Source: Megamerina dolium (Eukaryota > Arthropoda > Insecta > Diptera > Megamerinidae). From it: a DNA stretch of 64,000 nt. The notes under the pieces were generated by a model, which saw nothing but the letters and a program-made list of their open reading frames with translations, was not told the origin of the DNA and did no database searches. A program made the translations under genes and the position numbers. The first letter of the stretch is position 1; the number at the start of each line of letters is the position of its first letter. The stretch spans positions 5,262,501-5,326,500 of the forward strand of contig OY978530.1 in assembly GCA_963854835.1 (NCBI GenBank), written 5' to 3'. This document shows positions 1 through 11,762 of this stretch, piece by piece.

Positions 1-127
1 TCAGCTAAATGCACGAACATTTTGTGCATTTATTATGGCGTTAATGTGCATTAGGATAAAGCAAATGCATGAGTTCATGTGCATAAAGGCTGTTAATGCA
101 AATTAAGGCTGCCGTATGTCTAGCCTA
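1..127. mobile_element. Right end of Harbinger-like element (copy 1)
   Basis: Identical to 6552-6678, the right end of the element described at 5957-6678. It carries the right terminal inverted repeat, ending GTCTAGCCTA, followed by the target base triplet TAA at 128-130. The left part lies outside the window. Confidence 0.65.
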
Positions 128-130
128 TAA

Positions 131-1260
131 GTTCATCCTCAGGTATGATAAAATCTCCCCGGTATTTCCTTCTCTTGTGCATCAGTGCGGAACAAGTTCC
201 TATCATATGTTGTGCGGTCTCGTCCTCTTTCCTGCAGAACCTGCAAAGAGCATCAGAGAGAATGGCCAGTTTTGTTAGGTGATAATTCAGCCTACAGTGC
301 CCTGTTAATAATCCTGTAAGGATTCGCAAGGTGTTCTTCGTTAGATTCATTCAGTCCTCGTAGCGTTTTAGGTTGTATGTCCCTAGCGCTACAGTGTGTT
401 ATCCCTGGTAAGTTTTCCCAGAATAAGCCTCTTTGTCTATCCTCTTCTTCCCAGATGATACGGGAGATGTTTCCCGATCCTACTCCACAAAATGGTTCAG
501 GCCCTACCAATGGAGTTGATGCTCCTTTCCTGGCAAACTTATCTGTCATTTCGTTACCATTGACCCCTACATGCCCCGGAACCAGTAGAATCCACAGCTG
601 ATTGAGTTGGCCCAGGATGTTCAGTTTTTCAATGCACTCCATCACCAGTTTTGACGTAACCTGGTGAGATTTGAGTACTTTGATAGCTGCCTGGCTGTCA
701 CTCAGTATTGCTATTCTGCGGTTTCGGTAATTCCGTTCGAGATTAAAGTGCGTATATCTATCTATCGCGTACACTTCCGCTTGAAAGATAGAGGAGTTCT
801 TACCAAATGGTTCAGAGCATCTTTTCCCTGGTCCGAATACACCTGCCCCGGCTCCATCGTCGGTAAGGGATCCATCGGTGTACCATGTTATCATGTACTG
901 GTTTACCTTGTATGTTTCTGATATATTTTCCCAATATTTTTTGTTACTAAGCTCAGTTTTACAATGTTTTTTAAAGCTGAACGTTGGGAGTATCGAGTCC
1001 TTTGGCATCAAGATTTCAGGAAGTTGCTCAGCGAGAAGTTCTATTTTCCTTCGGTTGAGATAGCTACCTGTGTTACGTTGTTCCCAGCTACCCTCAAAAT
1101 CGCAAACCTCGCTTGGGACGGGATGTAAATATGAAGGGGAGTAATATTTCCATTGATGGCGTTGGACATGTTCGCATAGCTCCCGTGATTCATACACATC
1201 CAAGAGTGTTAATTACTGTCTGCTGCTTCGTGCACTTTTCCCAGACTAATGCCCCGTAGG
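131..1260 (-). pseudogene. Non-LTR retrotransposon RNase H and C-terminal fragment (copy 1)
   Basis: The C-terminal part of an ORF2 protein reads leftward. The larger segment (292-1203) is an RNase H domain: WYTDGS near residue 107, then a Glu in FQAEVYAID, then LSDSQAA and a VPGHVGVNGNEMTD block, giving the usual D-E-D-D set. The reading frame shifts near 350; the next frame (120-350) holds a Cys/His motif (CRFC, then H and C in ETAQHMIGTC) typical of I/LOA/R1-type ORF2 C-termini. No RT domain is present, so the copy is 5'-truncated and frameshifted. It duplicates 6682-7811. Confidence 0.85.
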
Positions 1261-1390
1261 TTAATGATAAATATATGTATAAATACAAAATTCACGGAAA
1301 AAAAAAATATTTACGGAATGAAAATAATATGGCGCGGAATGCATGATAATTAATCCCGAGGACCGAATTCAGACGCAAATTCTTACGGAA

Positions 1391-1404
1391 ATTATATATA
1401 TATT

Positions 1405-1471
<67 letters not shown>
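1391..1471. repeat. (TA)n array abutting a mariner end
   Basis: About 80 bp of near-pure TA with two small interruptions, running directly into the mariner terminal repeat at 1472. The duplicate array at 7942-8016 is 6 bp shorter. Confidence 0.95.
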
Positions 1472-1475
<4 letters not shown>

Positions 1476-2417
1476 GTGCGACAATTATGTATTAAAACTG
1501 CCTATAGAAAACACAATATCTGCTAATTTTTCGGCATATTTATTCGAAATATTCTCCTCCTGATTCAATACACTTGTTACATCGATTTAATAGCTCATTT
1601 TTCAGAATTGTCTCCAGTGGCCTCGTCGAAGCCCGTTGTATGGTCTAAATGTCATCAAAAAAGCATCCTTTCAACTTCAATTTTAGTTTTGAGAACAAAA
1701 AGAAGTCGCACGGTGCCAAATCAGGTGAATACGGCGAGTGATTCAACACACAGACCTGATTCCGAGCCAAAAATTGACGAACAATGAGTGCTGTGTGACT
1801 CGGTGCATTTTGGATCGCGGTATTCTGGTCGAAAACGACGGATTCTGGACATCAAACGCTTCAAAACTTCGATATAACATGCGGAAGTAACTGTTTGACC
1901 AGTTGGAACAAATTCTTTGTGGATAATTCCTTTGCTATCGAAGAATGTGATGAGCATTGTTTTGATTTTTGATGGAACTTTTCGTGTTTTTTTGGATTGT
2001 GGTGATTTTTTTTATTTCCATTCCGCACTTTGACGCTTGGTTTCTGGATCATATTGGAAACACCATGTTTTATCACCCGTAACAATTGTTTTCAGGAAGT
2101 TTAGATCATTTTCTGCAGCTGCAATCATGTCTCTAGAGTGACTGACTCTCATTAATTTTTGGTCCTCGGTCAATGTGTGTGGAACAAATCTCACGCAGAC
2201 CTTTGTATTGCCCAATTCCTTGTGAAGAATGAGTCGAATAGTTTCTCTGTTGATGTTTAAGGCCTCTTCCATAATCTTCACTGAAGTATTGCGGTCTTCT
2301 ATAATAAAACCACGAACTATCTGGATCGCTTCCGGCGTCCGCACTGAAATTGGCCTTCCATCTTTTATTTCATCTTCCAGCGACTCTCTGCCATCTACAA
2401 ACCGTTTATGCCATATA
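1472..2417 (-). mobile_element. Mariner family A, copy A1, cut by the duplication junction
   Basis: The terminal repeat (AAGGTGCGACAATTATG and following) begins at 1472 next to a TA array. The remnant transposase reads leftward. It contains the N-terminal helix-turn-helix region, the first catalytic Asp in a VTGDKTW block, and later GQTVTSACYIEVLKRL. The frame shifts near 2010. The block that should carry the second Asp is deleted compared with the sister copy at 43140. The element stops at 2417, where BEL sequence begins. It cannot encode an active transposase. Confidence 0.9.
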
Positions 2418-3400
2418 TGGAGATCCTGTAAGTATTCAGTTTTCCATCTATGGCCTTCAGTTTTTCCATCGGTTGATTAGAGATATATTTTCCGAGTTGG
2501 GTTCTGACAAGGCCGTAAGTGGAGCTCTCTCGCAGGAAGTGACCTGGAATTAGCGCTATTACTTCATTTGGGTCTTGAGAGAGTGAAGATAATGGTCTAG
2601 AGTTCAGGACAGCTTCAGTTCGAGAAAGCAGAGTTGGGAATTCTCGAAATTAAATTTGCGAGGTTAGTCTTAAAGTTCTTGACTAACGACTCCCATAGGC
2701 CGCCCATGTGAGGAGTACTGGGTGGAATAAAAACCCAGTCAATACTTTGTGGATAATACTTCTCAATAATGTCCTTGGATACTTCCTTAGAGAATATAAG
2801 GATTTCTTTGGTCATGGTTCTCTGAGCTCCGATAAAGGTGGTGCCATTATTCGATATAATTTTGCTGGGGAGGCCTCTTCTGCCAACGAACCTAGCGAAT
2901 GCGGCCCGAAATACCTCAGTGGAGAAATCAGAGCATAATTCCAAATGTATGGCCTTTGTAGAAAATCATAAAAATTCCGCCACATACCCTTTGAGAAAGG
3001 TAGTAGTTCGAAGAGTTAATGTTTAATTTGGAAAGGGCCTGCAAAATCAATACCTGTGGTAGCAAAAAATTTTACCGACAACTTACACCGTTCAGGTGGC
3101 AGAGCTGCTATAATTTGTGATCGGATTTGTAAAATTCCTGACGAGTCATTCTAAGCATTAGCTTTTATTTTGCGTGTAGGAGGAAATTATGGAGAAACTC
3201 GGGATACGGAACTCAAAATCGGGAATTTTCAGGTAGGAAAGGATTTAATGTCAGCAAAGAACTTTTCTTACTGATCGGGGAGGAGTTGAAGAGAGACTTC
3301 AATTACTTGAACCTGCGAGATAAGTTGGTTTTTGCACATTTGATTTCGCCCTGCGAAAGTGAAGAATTCGAAATGAGTGGATATTGTCGTAATTTACATA
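2418..3400 (-). pseudogene. BEL/Pao integrase and C-terminal fragment (element B1)
   Basis: The clearest segment (2615-2944) reads ELCSDFSTEVFRAAFARFVGRRG, then IISNNGTTFIGA, then WVFIPPSTPHMGGLWESLVKNFK, the pattern of BEL/Pao integrase cores. The catalytic Asp in the ISDN block is Asn here. Downstream, 2418-2560 reads LIPGHFLRESSTYGL, matching the C-terminal LTPGHFL motif. Upstream, 2945-3400 continues in shifted frames with a GIDFAGPF block. There are several frame breaks. The partner protease piece lies at 4515-5030 on the same strand; the RT is missing. Confidence 0.8.
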
Positions 3401-3514
3401 GTCCGTTTTTACATAGACAAAATTTACATAAATTTACATTGTCCATGTAAATTTACAAATTTATATAGACCTAATGAAACACGTAAGAAATTACGCGCCG
3501 GTAGAGCCAACACC

Positions 3515-3882
3515 GTAGTTGGTGCCGTAGCTCAGTGGTTAGTGCGTTCGCCTTCTGATCTGTAGGCCGTGGTTCAATCCCCGGCTGATGCATAACAAAA
3601 TTTAATATCGATAAGATTTTTCTTTCGAATGTTACCCACCTGTCGGCAAGCAATTGGCAATTCTTCCGACAGTAACAACTTGCCATGAAAAAGCTTCTAA
3701 AAGAATTCTGTGACAAAAAGCTCAGAAAAAGTGATGTCAAAAGTGTTCTGCCGTTCGGAACCGGCTAAAATAAGTAGGTACCTTCTAATACTGTCCAAAT
3801 TTAAGACGCACAACAGTAATGGAAGAGAAGCTCGGCCAATGAGCCCTTTGGGGCTTTAAGTGCCACATATTTTTTTTTTTAT
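3515..3882 (+). mobile_element. tRNA-derived SINE, copy S1 (full length)
   Basis: The 5' head looks like a tRNA. An A box (TAGCTCAGTGG, 3528-3538) and a B box (GGTTCAATCC, 3571-3580) make an internal RNA polymerase III promoter. A body of about 270 bp follows and ends in GCCCTTTGGGGC and a T-rich tail. A 10-bp target-site duplication AGCCAACACC flanks it at 3505-3514 and 3883-3892 (register may vary by a base). Other copies lie at 18088, 54662 (reverse) and 60670, with fragments near 27105 and 28797. SINEs have no proteins and depend on a LINE partner. Confidence 0.9.
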
Positions 3883-3884
3883 AG

Positions 3885-4510
3885 CCAACACCAGATTAAC
3901 ATCCACATTCCTTTGCTCGGGAGGAAAAATTGTAGAAACCATTGATTTTGGCCAGGCTTCTTCGGGATGATGAAGCAATGCGGGGCCAGGTAAACTAAAT
4001 CTATGGTCTGGCAGTCTGAAGACTACGCGAACTCCAGGTGTTTAGCAGAATATCCCTTCTCCCACCCGTCCGTCAAATTTGAAGCCGTCGGTGTAGTAGG
4101 GGATTGATCCACTGAACGGGGTGTTCCCATACTCCCAATCAGATCTGTCAGGAATGTGTGTAATAAATTTGTTGTCGTACGTTAACTTTGTCGCTTCATA
4201 GTCAACTGTTCGCGATATAAAGCTGTAATGGTTTAGAATTATTGAGTGTCCCGTACCATTGCTGGACTATCCTGAAATTGATCTGAGTATAATTGCCTAA
4301 TTGCAATTGAGCTGCTAATTGCTTCCCCAGGATATCTAAAGGAATAAGATGTAACAAAGTATTCAGTGATTTGGTGGAGGTCGATCCTAGTGCCCTTGTA
4401 ATGCGCAAGGATGCCATTTTGTGGACCATTTTGTGGACACTAAATTTCTGTTTGTGGCTTTACTGAGCGCCGTCCACCAAACGGCGAGGCCATACAATAA
4501 TATTGGTTTC
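3885..4510 (-). pseudogene. Second non-LTR element fragment (RT end to RNase H)
   Basis: Read leftward in shifting frames, 4380-4510 encodes a VKPILLYGLAVWW block and a SLRITRALGSTST block followed by LNTLLHLIPLDILGKQLAAQ. These are the linker between RT and RNase H in I/LOA/R1-type ORF2 proteins. Further left, near 4030-4130, comes an IPYYTDGFKFDGR-like RNase H start. Several frameshifts and stops break it. SINE S1 inserted at its distal end. It lies between two BEL fragments, so it probably inserted into that BEL element. Confidence 0.65.
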
Positions 4511-4514
4511 ACCA

Positions 4515-5030
4515 CCACAATTTAGAGCCAATATACGACATTGGGTCTCATTATCCATTATCATTATCATTATCCAGCCACATATTGTATTCTGCGCGAG
4601 GAGGCTTCCACAGATATTATGACGGATTCCGGTTAGGAGGATTTGATGAATCAAATCACTACCTATGACTATGTCGATTTGCGCTTCCACGAAGCAACTT
4701 GGGTCAGCTAAATCTAACATTTCCAATCGCTGTCAATCAAGCTGAGAAATTTTAAACGTTGGAAGGAATTTGGTAAATTGTGGGAGTACAATTACCCGTG
4801 CTTGTAACTTTTAAATAACATTTGGAGCGACTAACGTAACAGTACAAGTCTGATTAGATGAATGAGAGTTTCTTGCCAGGAAGCCTCAGCCATGGTCGAT
4901 GAGTGCTCGAACCATATGAAGTTCTCCAAGATGCTCCACAGAGACAAGAGCTGTGGGAAAAAATTTTTTTTCTTCACTTGAGGTGAACAATCTTCTCTTC
5001 TTGTGATTGTGAGCTTGGAGATTTGCGACA
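4515..5030 (-). pseudogene. BEL/Pao protease-region fragment (element B1)
   Basis: The clearest segment (4515-4726) encodes LADPSCFVEAQIDIVIGSDL, then SLLAQNTICGW, the stretch after the aspartic protease that in BEL elements reads roughly LADP...IDLILGAD...AQ.T.FGW. The preceding sequence to about 5030 has matching but frameshifted pieces (RVIVLPQFTKFLPTF). It shares strand and order with the integrase fragment at 2418-3400. Together they are one BEL element whose RT region is lost. Confidence 0.7.
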
Positions 5031-5143
5031 AAACGTTGGTGATTTTATTGGGATTGCTATCAGCTTATATATGAAGCATAGTGTGATGCCTTCTCCGACA
5101 TTCCACACGAGAATATTTGCTCTTGCTTCATTCTATCGCGAAC

Positions 5144-5816
<673 letters not shown>

Positions 5817-5956
5817 TTATTATTATTATTATCGTTGGGGGGATGTTGCGCCACGTCCTATAATATCTATTGTGTCCCCTTCGCAGAGCTAGAGTATGTC
5901 TCTTAGCCCAGTTCCCTCGATGAATTTTAGTGTTGGTCCTACTTCACAGAGTCTAA

Positions 5957-6678
5957 TAGCCTAGACAGACGAACAAAATTAATTTGCATTAAGAAGCATA
6001 AATGCACATTTGAAATTCACAGTGACAGACGACAACTTTGTGCATTTAGACATCTGATTTTGAAGTCTGGAAAATATTCAAATTAAAATGGATAAAAGAA
6101 AAATTTTATGAGCGATTTTGCTATTTTTAGAAATCAACAGCAGTTTTATGAAAAAATTCTATTGCTATTAAATAAATTAAAAAATAATACAATGCAACTT
6201 CGGAGTAAATTTCGTGGACATTTCGATTGAGATATCTGCATATATATGCAGATTGCGTCTGGTGCGACGCAAATCTCCTGCCCGTTCAGCCCACAAGTCC
6301 AACAATTTGATTACATCGCTGGTACACCAGACTTTCTGATGGTTGTTTTCAGCCATCTACAAAAAAAAAATAGTTTTGTTAATATACATATTTGCATATA
6401 TATATTGTAACAAAAATAGCTTACTTCTTTTGTTGCGCTTTTTTCGTTATTTTAATTTCTTTTCTTCTTCTTTCTGTCAATGCAAACCACCATTCACAAT
6501 AGCAACCAAATGCCAATTTTTAACGGAGTTGCCATGTCGAAATTAGTAAATTCAGCTAAATGCACGAACATTTTGTGCATTTATTATGGCGTTAATGTGC
6601 ATTAGGATAAAGCAAATGCATGAGTTCATGTGCATAAAGGCTGTTAATGCAAATTAAGGCTGCCGTATGTCTAGCCTA
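5957..6678. mobile_element. PIF/Harbinger-like non-autonomous DNA element
   Basis: The left end TAGCCTAGAC and the inverted right end (TAGGCTAGAC on the other strand) differ by one base in ten. Weaker inverted similarity continues inward to a shared TTAATTTGCATTAA block. A TAA triplet flanks both sides (5954-5956 and 6679-6681), matching the TWA target preference of PIF/Harbinger. Removing the element rejoins the C-terminus of the host non-LTR element. It carries a 59-codon Myb/SANT-like frame but no DDE transposase, so it needs a partner in trans. Confidence 0.7.
6177..6356 (-). CDS. Myb/SANT-like (MADF-type) DNA-binding domain fragment
   Basis: A 59-residue frame starts at an ATG (6354-6356). 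Its pattern is VWCTSDVIKLLDLWAERAGDLR, then NLHIYADISIEMS, then FTPKLHC. The spaced tryptophans, the leucine-rich first helix, the IYADIS helix and the FTPxxxHC block resemble Myb/SANT-like domains encoded as the second protein of Harbinger elements. Those proteins bind the terminal repeats and help the transposase enter the nucleus. The frame ends early, before the third helix is complete, so it is probably truncated. The link to Harbinger rests on this domain plus the TAA-flanked ends. Confidence 0.55.
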   Translation of the reverse strand: MAENNHQKVWCTSDVIKLLDLWAERAGDLRRTRRNLHIYADISIEMSTKFTPKLHCIIF

Positions 6679-7941
6679 TAAGTTCATCCTCAGGTATGAT
6701 AAAATCTCCCCGGTATTTCCTTCTCTTGTGCATCAGTGCGGAACAAGTTCCTATCATATGTTGTGCGGTCTCGTCCTCTTTCCTGCAGAACCTGCAAAGA
6801 GCATCAGAGAGAATGGCCAGTTTTGTTAGGTGATAATTCAGCCTACAGTGCCCTGTTAATAATCCTGTAAGGATTCGCAAGGTGTTCTTCGTTAGATTCA
6901 TTCAGTCCTCGTAGCGTTTTAGGTTGTATGTCCCTAGCGCTACAGTGTGTTATCCCTGGTAAGTTTTCCCAGAATAAGCCTCTTTGTCTATCCTCTTCTT
7001 CCCAGATGATACGGGAGATGTTTCCCGATCCTACTCCACAAAATGGTTCAGGCCCTACCAATGGAGTTGATGCTCCTTTCCTGGCAAACTTATCTGTCAT
7101 TTCGTTACCATTGACCCCTACATGCCCCGGAACCAGTAGAATCCACAGCTGATTGAGTTGGCCCAGGATGTTCAGTTTTTCAATGCACTCCATCACCAGT
7201 TTTGACGTAACCTGGTGAGATTTGAGTACTTTGATAGCTGCCTGGCTGTCACTCAGTATTGCTATTCTGCGGTTTCGGTAATTCCGTTCGAGATTAAAGT
7301 GCGTATATCTATCTATCGCGTACACTTCCGCTTGAAAGATAGAGGAGTTCTTACCAAATGGTTCAGAGCATCTTTTCCCTGGTCCGAATACACCTGCCCC
7401 GGCTCCATCGTCGGTAAGGGATCCATCGGTGTACCATGTTATCATGTACTGGTTTACCTTGTATGTTTCTGATATATTTTCCCAATATTTTTTGTTACTA
7501 AGCTCAGTTTTACAATGTTTTTTAAAGCTGAACGTTGGGAGTATCGAGTCCTTTGGCATCAAGATTTCAGGAAGTTGCTCAGCGAGAAGTTCTATTTTCC
7601 TTCGGTTGAGATAGCTACCTGTGTTACGTTGTTCCCAGCTACCCTCAAAATCGCAAACCTCGCTTGGGACGGGATGTAAATATGAAGGGGAGTAATATTT
7701 CCATTGATGGCGTTGGACATGTTCGCATAGCTCCCGTGATTCATACACATCCAAGAGTGTTAATTACTGTCTGCTGCTTCGTGCACTTTTCCCAGACTAA
7801 TGCCCCGTAGGTTAATGATAAATATATGTATAAATACAAAATTCACGGAAAAAAAAAATATTTACGGAATGAAAATAATATGGCGCGGAATGCATGATAA
7901 TTAATCCCGAGGACCGAATTCAGACGCAAATTCTTACGGAA

Positions 7942-7955
7942 ATTATATATATATT

Positions 7956-8016
<61 letters not shown>
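7942..8016. repeat. (TA)n array abutting mariner A2
   Basis: Second-copy counterpart of the array at 1391-1471, 6 bp shorter. The length change in a microsatellite is the main visible difference between the duplicated segments. Confidence 0.95.
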
Positions 8017-8020
<4 letters not shown>

Positions 8021-9243
8021 GTGCGACAATTATGTATTAAAACTGCCTATAGAAAACACAATATCTGCTAATTTTTCGGCATATTTATTCGAAATATTCT
8101 CCTCCTGATTCAATACACTTGTTACATCGATTTAATAGCTCATTTTTCAGAATTGTCTCCAGTGGCCTCGTCGAAGCCCGTTGTATGGTCTAAATGTCAT
8201 CAAAAAAGCATCCTTTCAACTTCAATTTTAGTTTTGAGAACAAAAAGAAGTCGCACGGTGCCAAATCAGGTGAATACGGCGAGTGATTCAACACACAGAC
8301 CTGATTCCGAGCCAAAAATTGACGAACAATGAGTGCTGTGTGACTCGGTGCATTTTGGATCGCGGTATTCTGGTCGAAAACGACGGATTCTGGACATCAA
8401 ACGCTTCAAAACTTCGATATAACATGCGGAAGTAACTGTTTGACCAGTTGGAACAAATTCTTTGTGGATAATTCCTTTGCTATCGAAGAATGTGATGAGC
8501 ATTGTTTTGATTTTTGATGGAACTTTTCGTGTTTTTTTGGATTGTGGTGATTTTTTTTATTTCCATTCCGCACTTTGACGCTTGGTTTCTGGATCATATT
8601 GGAAACACCATGTTTTATCACCCGTAACAATTGTTTTCAGGAAGTTTAGATCATTTTCTGCAGCTGCAATCATGTCTCTAGAGTGACTGACTCTCATTAA
8701 TTTTTGGTCCTCGGTCAATGTGTGTGGAACAAATCTCACGCAGACCTTTGTATTGCCCAATTCCTTGTGAAGAATGAGTCGAATAGTTTCTCTGTTGATG
8801 TTTAAGGCCTCTTCCATAATCTTCACTGAAGTATTGCGGTCTTCTATAATAAAACCACGAACTATCTGGATCGCTTCCGGCGTCCGCACTGAAATTGGCC
8901 TTCCATCTTTTATTTCATCTTCCAGCGACTCTCTGCCATCTACAAACCGTTTATGCCATATAAAAACATTTGATCTTGTTAAACAAGCATAGCCATACGC
9001 TTGCTGCATCATTCCGAATGTTTCTGATGCACTTTTACCAATTTTTGCGTGGAATTTAATGGCCACTCTTTGCTCCATGTTAAAATTTCAACACCAAACG
9101 AACACGTGTTTTGTAAAATGAATGTCAATAAACATTAAATGTCAACCAAATGCCATGAAATTTTGACAGTTAGTAGAGGAAGGTTAAAGCTTCAAAACGC
9201 CCACACATAGATGGCGCGCTTGGTTGAAGTGATATGGTTCGAA
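8017..9243 (-). mobile_element. Mariner family A, copy A2
   Basis: It starts at 8017 with the family terminal repeat next to a TA array. It continues through the broken transposase and the upstream leader to about 9243. There the expected other terminal repeat (seen at 25372-25401) is missing and a TA array takes over. The copy is therefore truncated at its biological 5' end. Confidence 0.9.
8266..9078 (-). pseudogene. Mariner family A transposase, frameshifted
   Basis: The frame starts at an ATG (9076-9078) and runs 173 residues to 8557. It has the mariner N-terminal DNA-binding region (first helix-turn-helix over about residues 5-60, then a GRPISVRT linker and second helix region) and the first catalytic Asp in TGDKTWCFQYDPETKRQS near residue 155. 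It then frameshifts. Continuation pieces at 8406-8630 and 8266-8502 contain FVPTGQTV and IEVLKRL. The block with the second Asp (HDNAPSH in copy A4) is deleted, so the triad is incomplete. Confidence 0.9.
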
Positions 9244-9406
<163 letters not shown>

Positions 9407-10569
9407 CGAGGGCGGATTGATAAAGAAGCTACCTAAGTATGAAAAAGGCAGCACAAACATAAAGACTTTTTTTTTGAAATTGCGATCTGTCAAACGTCAG
9501 CTGTTAAAATTCATCGATTAGTTTATTTGTTGTAGTCGTTTGAAGTAATCAACTTTTGTGTTTCTTGAAAAATTATAAACATTACGGTGAGTCTGCTCTG
9601 TCAGATTACATGGTAAAATATTGGATTGCTGAATTTAAACGCGGCCGAACAAGCACTGCAACAATACCATCAACAGGAAGGCCAAAAGAGGTGGTTAATA
9701 AAGAAAATATCAAGAAAATCCTCGATATCGTTATGAATGATCGCCGATTCAAGTTGCGTGAGATTGTTGAAATGGTAAACATCTCATATGAACGTGTGCT
9801 CATCATTTTGCATGAACATTTGCATATGAAAAAGCTATCGGCAAGATGGGTGCCGCGTTTGCTCAGTTTCGAACAAAAACGAGTTCGAGAGACCACTTCA
9901 CAGCGGTGTTTGGACATGATAAAGCGTAATCCTGTTGATTTTTGGCGCCGATTAATAACTGTTGATGAAACGGGGGTCCACCACTACGCACCTGAAACCA
10001 AAAATCAATCGAAACAATGGGTGGAAGTTGGTGGAAGTGCTCCGAAGAAGGCGAAGGCAGTCAAATCGGCTGGCAAGGTTATGGCCACTGTATTTTGGGA
10101 TGTACTCGGAATATTGCTTATTGATTATCTTGAAAAAGGATCCACAGGAAAGTATTATCGTGCATTATTGGATCAATTGAATGATGCAATCAACAAAAAA
10201 CGACCACATTTAAAGAAGAAAAAAGTGCTCTTTCTTCAAGACAAAGCACCGGTTCACACAGCATTAGATACGATGCTAAAATTACGTGAAATACACTTCG
10301 AATTGGTTGATCATCCACCTTATAGTCCAGATTTAGCTCCAAGTGACTTTTTCCTGTTTCCAAACTTGAAAAAATGGCTTGCAGTAAAAAGAAAACTAAC
10401 GCGTATTTTGAGGGGTTCCCGAAATCGTATTATTCAGATGGTATAAAAAAGTTTGAATATCGTCTTACTAAGTGTGTCGAAGTAAAAGGAGACTATGGTA
10501 AATAAATGGTTTTTGAAAAAAAAAAACATTTTTTTCTACTTAAATAGCTTAATTATCAATCCGCCCTCG
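9407..10569 (+). mobile_element. Mariner family B, near-complete element
   Basis: The terminal repeats start CGAGGGCGGATTGATAA and match inverted at 10553-10569, with weaker similarity to about 33 bp. A TA dinucleotide flanks each end. The element is 1163 bp, close to the usual 1.2-1.3 kb of mariners. It sits in the middle of a (TA)n array of about 330 bp. Both ends look intact, so it could be moved in trans even though its own transposase is frameshifted. Confidence 0.93.
9556..10505 (+). pseudogene. Mariner family B transposase with C-terminal frameshift
   Basis: The main frame (9556-10446, 296 codons) has the HTH region with a KYWIAEFKRGRTS block, then the catalytic first Asp in TVDETGVHHYAPETK. 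It lacks the usual Trp after DET. The second and third Asp are in QDKAPVHTA and SPDLAPSDFF with 34 residues between, the DD34D signature. The frame shifts near 10400. The expected ending ([17 protein letters not shown]) continues in another frame to a stop at 10503-10505. The N-terminus also seems about 25 residues short. It resembles mellifera/capitata-type mariners; the subfamily is a guess. Confidence 0.88.
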
Positions 10570-10735
<166 letters not shown>

Positions 10736-11106
10736 AGTTAACGACTCAAAAATTCTTCCAAGCGAATTCAATATTTTTCGCGCTAAATAAACATCTTCCC
10801 ACACGCGGAACCTAATTTCGAGTTTCACAAACAAAATTCCAATTAAATTGCTGACGCTATGTCTGCATTGATTGTCCGTCACGTTGCAATCCGCATGCTT
10901 GCAATCGTTTCTTCGCTGAAGCTTAGCTTTAAGTAAGTCAGTCGTCAAGAACTACTCACAGACACAAGGTGTCTTTATTAATGAATTAAGTTTGTCTTTA
11001 TGAATAAATTAAGTGTGAAAACATAAATGTTAATAAAACTAATAGTGTTTAATAAATGATAATAAATTTTATTTTTTAAAAATTATAAACCTAAATGTTA
11101 TTAACT
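10736..11106 (+). mobile_element. 5' LTR of Gypsy element G1
   Basis: The segment starts AGTTAA and ends TTAACT, an inverted terminal pair typical of LTRs. It is followed at once by TGGCGCCCAACT (11106-11117), a plausible tRNA primer-binding site that shares its T with the LTR end. AT-rich sequence with AATAAA-type signals lies in the 3' half. No matching 3' LTR appears after the integrase near 18016. Confidence 0.75.
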
Positions 11107-11762
11107 GGCGCCCAACTAATGGGTAAAAAAATCAAAAGTTGATTATTCGTAAAAACCCTTAAAAAAAGCCTGTAGTGCTCGTCCGCAGGCAGCCGTACAA
11201 AATAAGTATCAAAGTGAAACCTTAGTAACCAAAGTAAAACGGAGAAATTTCGCGAGATCGGTACGGTTTAGTGTTTAAAAACATAACAACTAATAAATGC
11301 AGCTGAAAAACCTTAAGTGGTGCTGAGTAACAACAAAATTAATATTTTAAAAATATTCCGAAATAGAGGAGATTGCACCAGAAAAACTCTTGGAAAGAGT
11401 GCAGCTAACGCATCAAACAAAATTCATCATAAACAAATATTCGATTGCAGCAGAAAAACTCTTGGAAAGAGTGCAGCTAAATCATCAAACAAAATTCATC
11501 ATGACAGCAAGAACAGCGATGACAGCAGTATTTATGTAAACCATTTCGAATTTATTAAAACTTAACTATAAGTAAAAATTCATTGAAATTTAAAAAGTAG
11601 TCCACATATAAATCTTTTTTTAACAATAAGAAAAGTGAAATAAAAATTTTTTTAATTAAAATTAAAGTGAAGCAAAACCAGAAAATTAAGTTATAAGTTT
11701 TAGGAGAAATATTTAAAAGAATATTTTTTTTTGTAGAAACTAAAGGAATAGACAAAATTAAA
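11107..11762 (+). other. G1 leader with an internal tandem duplication
   Basis: Non-coding leader between the primer-binding site and gag. A block with the core AGAAAAACTCTTGGAAAGAG occurs twice, near 11380 and 11453, inside a roughly 75-80 bp imperfect tandem duplication (about 11364-11515). No open frame of interest. Confidence 0.7.

Larger units (their letters stand above)
1..2417. repeat. Tail of tandem-duplication copy 1
   Basis: This segment repeats at 6552-8962 at essentially full identity. The offset is 6551 up to the TA array and 6545 after it, because the array is 6 bp shorter in the second copy. Coding remnants, spacer and mariner sequence all match. Identity stops at 2417, inside the mariner, where sequence switches to a BEL element. 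The start of this copy lies beyond the window edge. Confidence 0.95.
5817..7811 (-). mobile_element. Non-LTR element N1 (5'-truncated), split by a Harbinger-like element
   Basis: Duplicate of the element at 131-1260, here complete at its 3' end. The RNase H segment is 6843-7754 and the Cys/His C-terminus is 6671-6901 in a shifted frame. The coding sequence stops at an inserted DNA element (5957-6678). It resumes at 5956 with a block ending KFIEGTGLRDIL, which fits the last residues of such ORF2 proteins. The 3' end is a (TAA)n tail at 5817-5836, the tail type known for I-like elements. The 5' boundary near 7811 is approximate. Confidence 0.75.

Noticed and set aside
3528..3596. A true tRNA gene
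   Set aside because: The sequence has A and B boxes, but the anticodon stem is mismatched, the acceptor ends do not pair convincingly, and the same head is attached to a repeated body at four loci; it is a SINE head.
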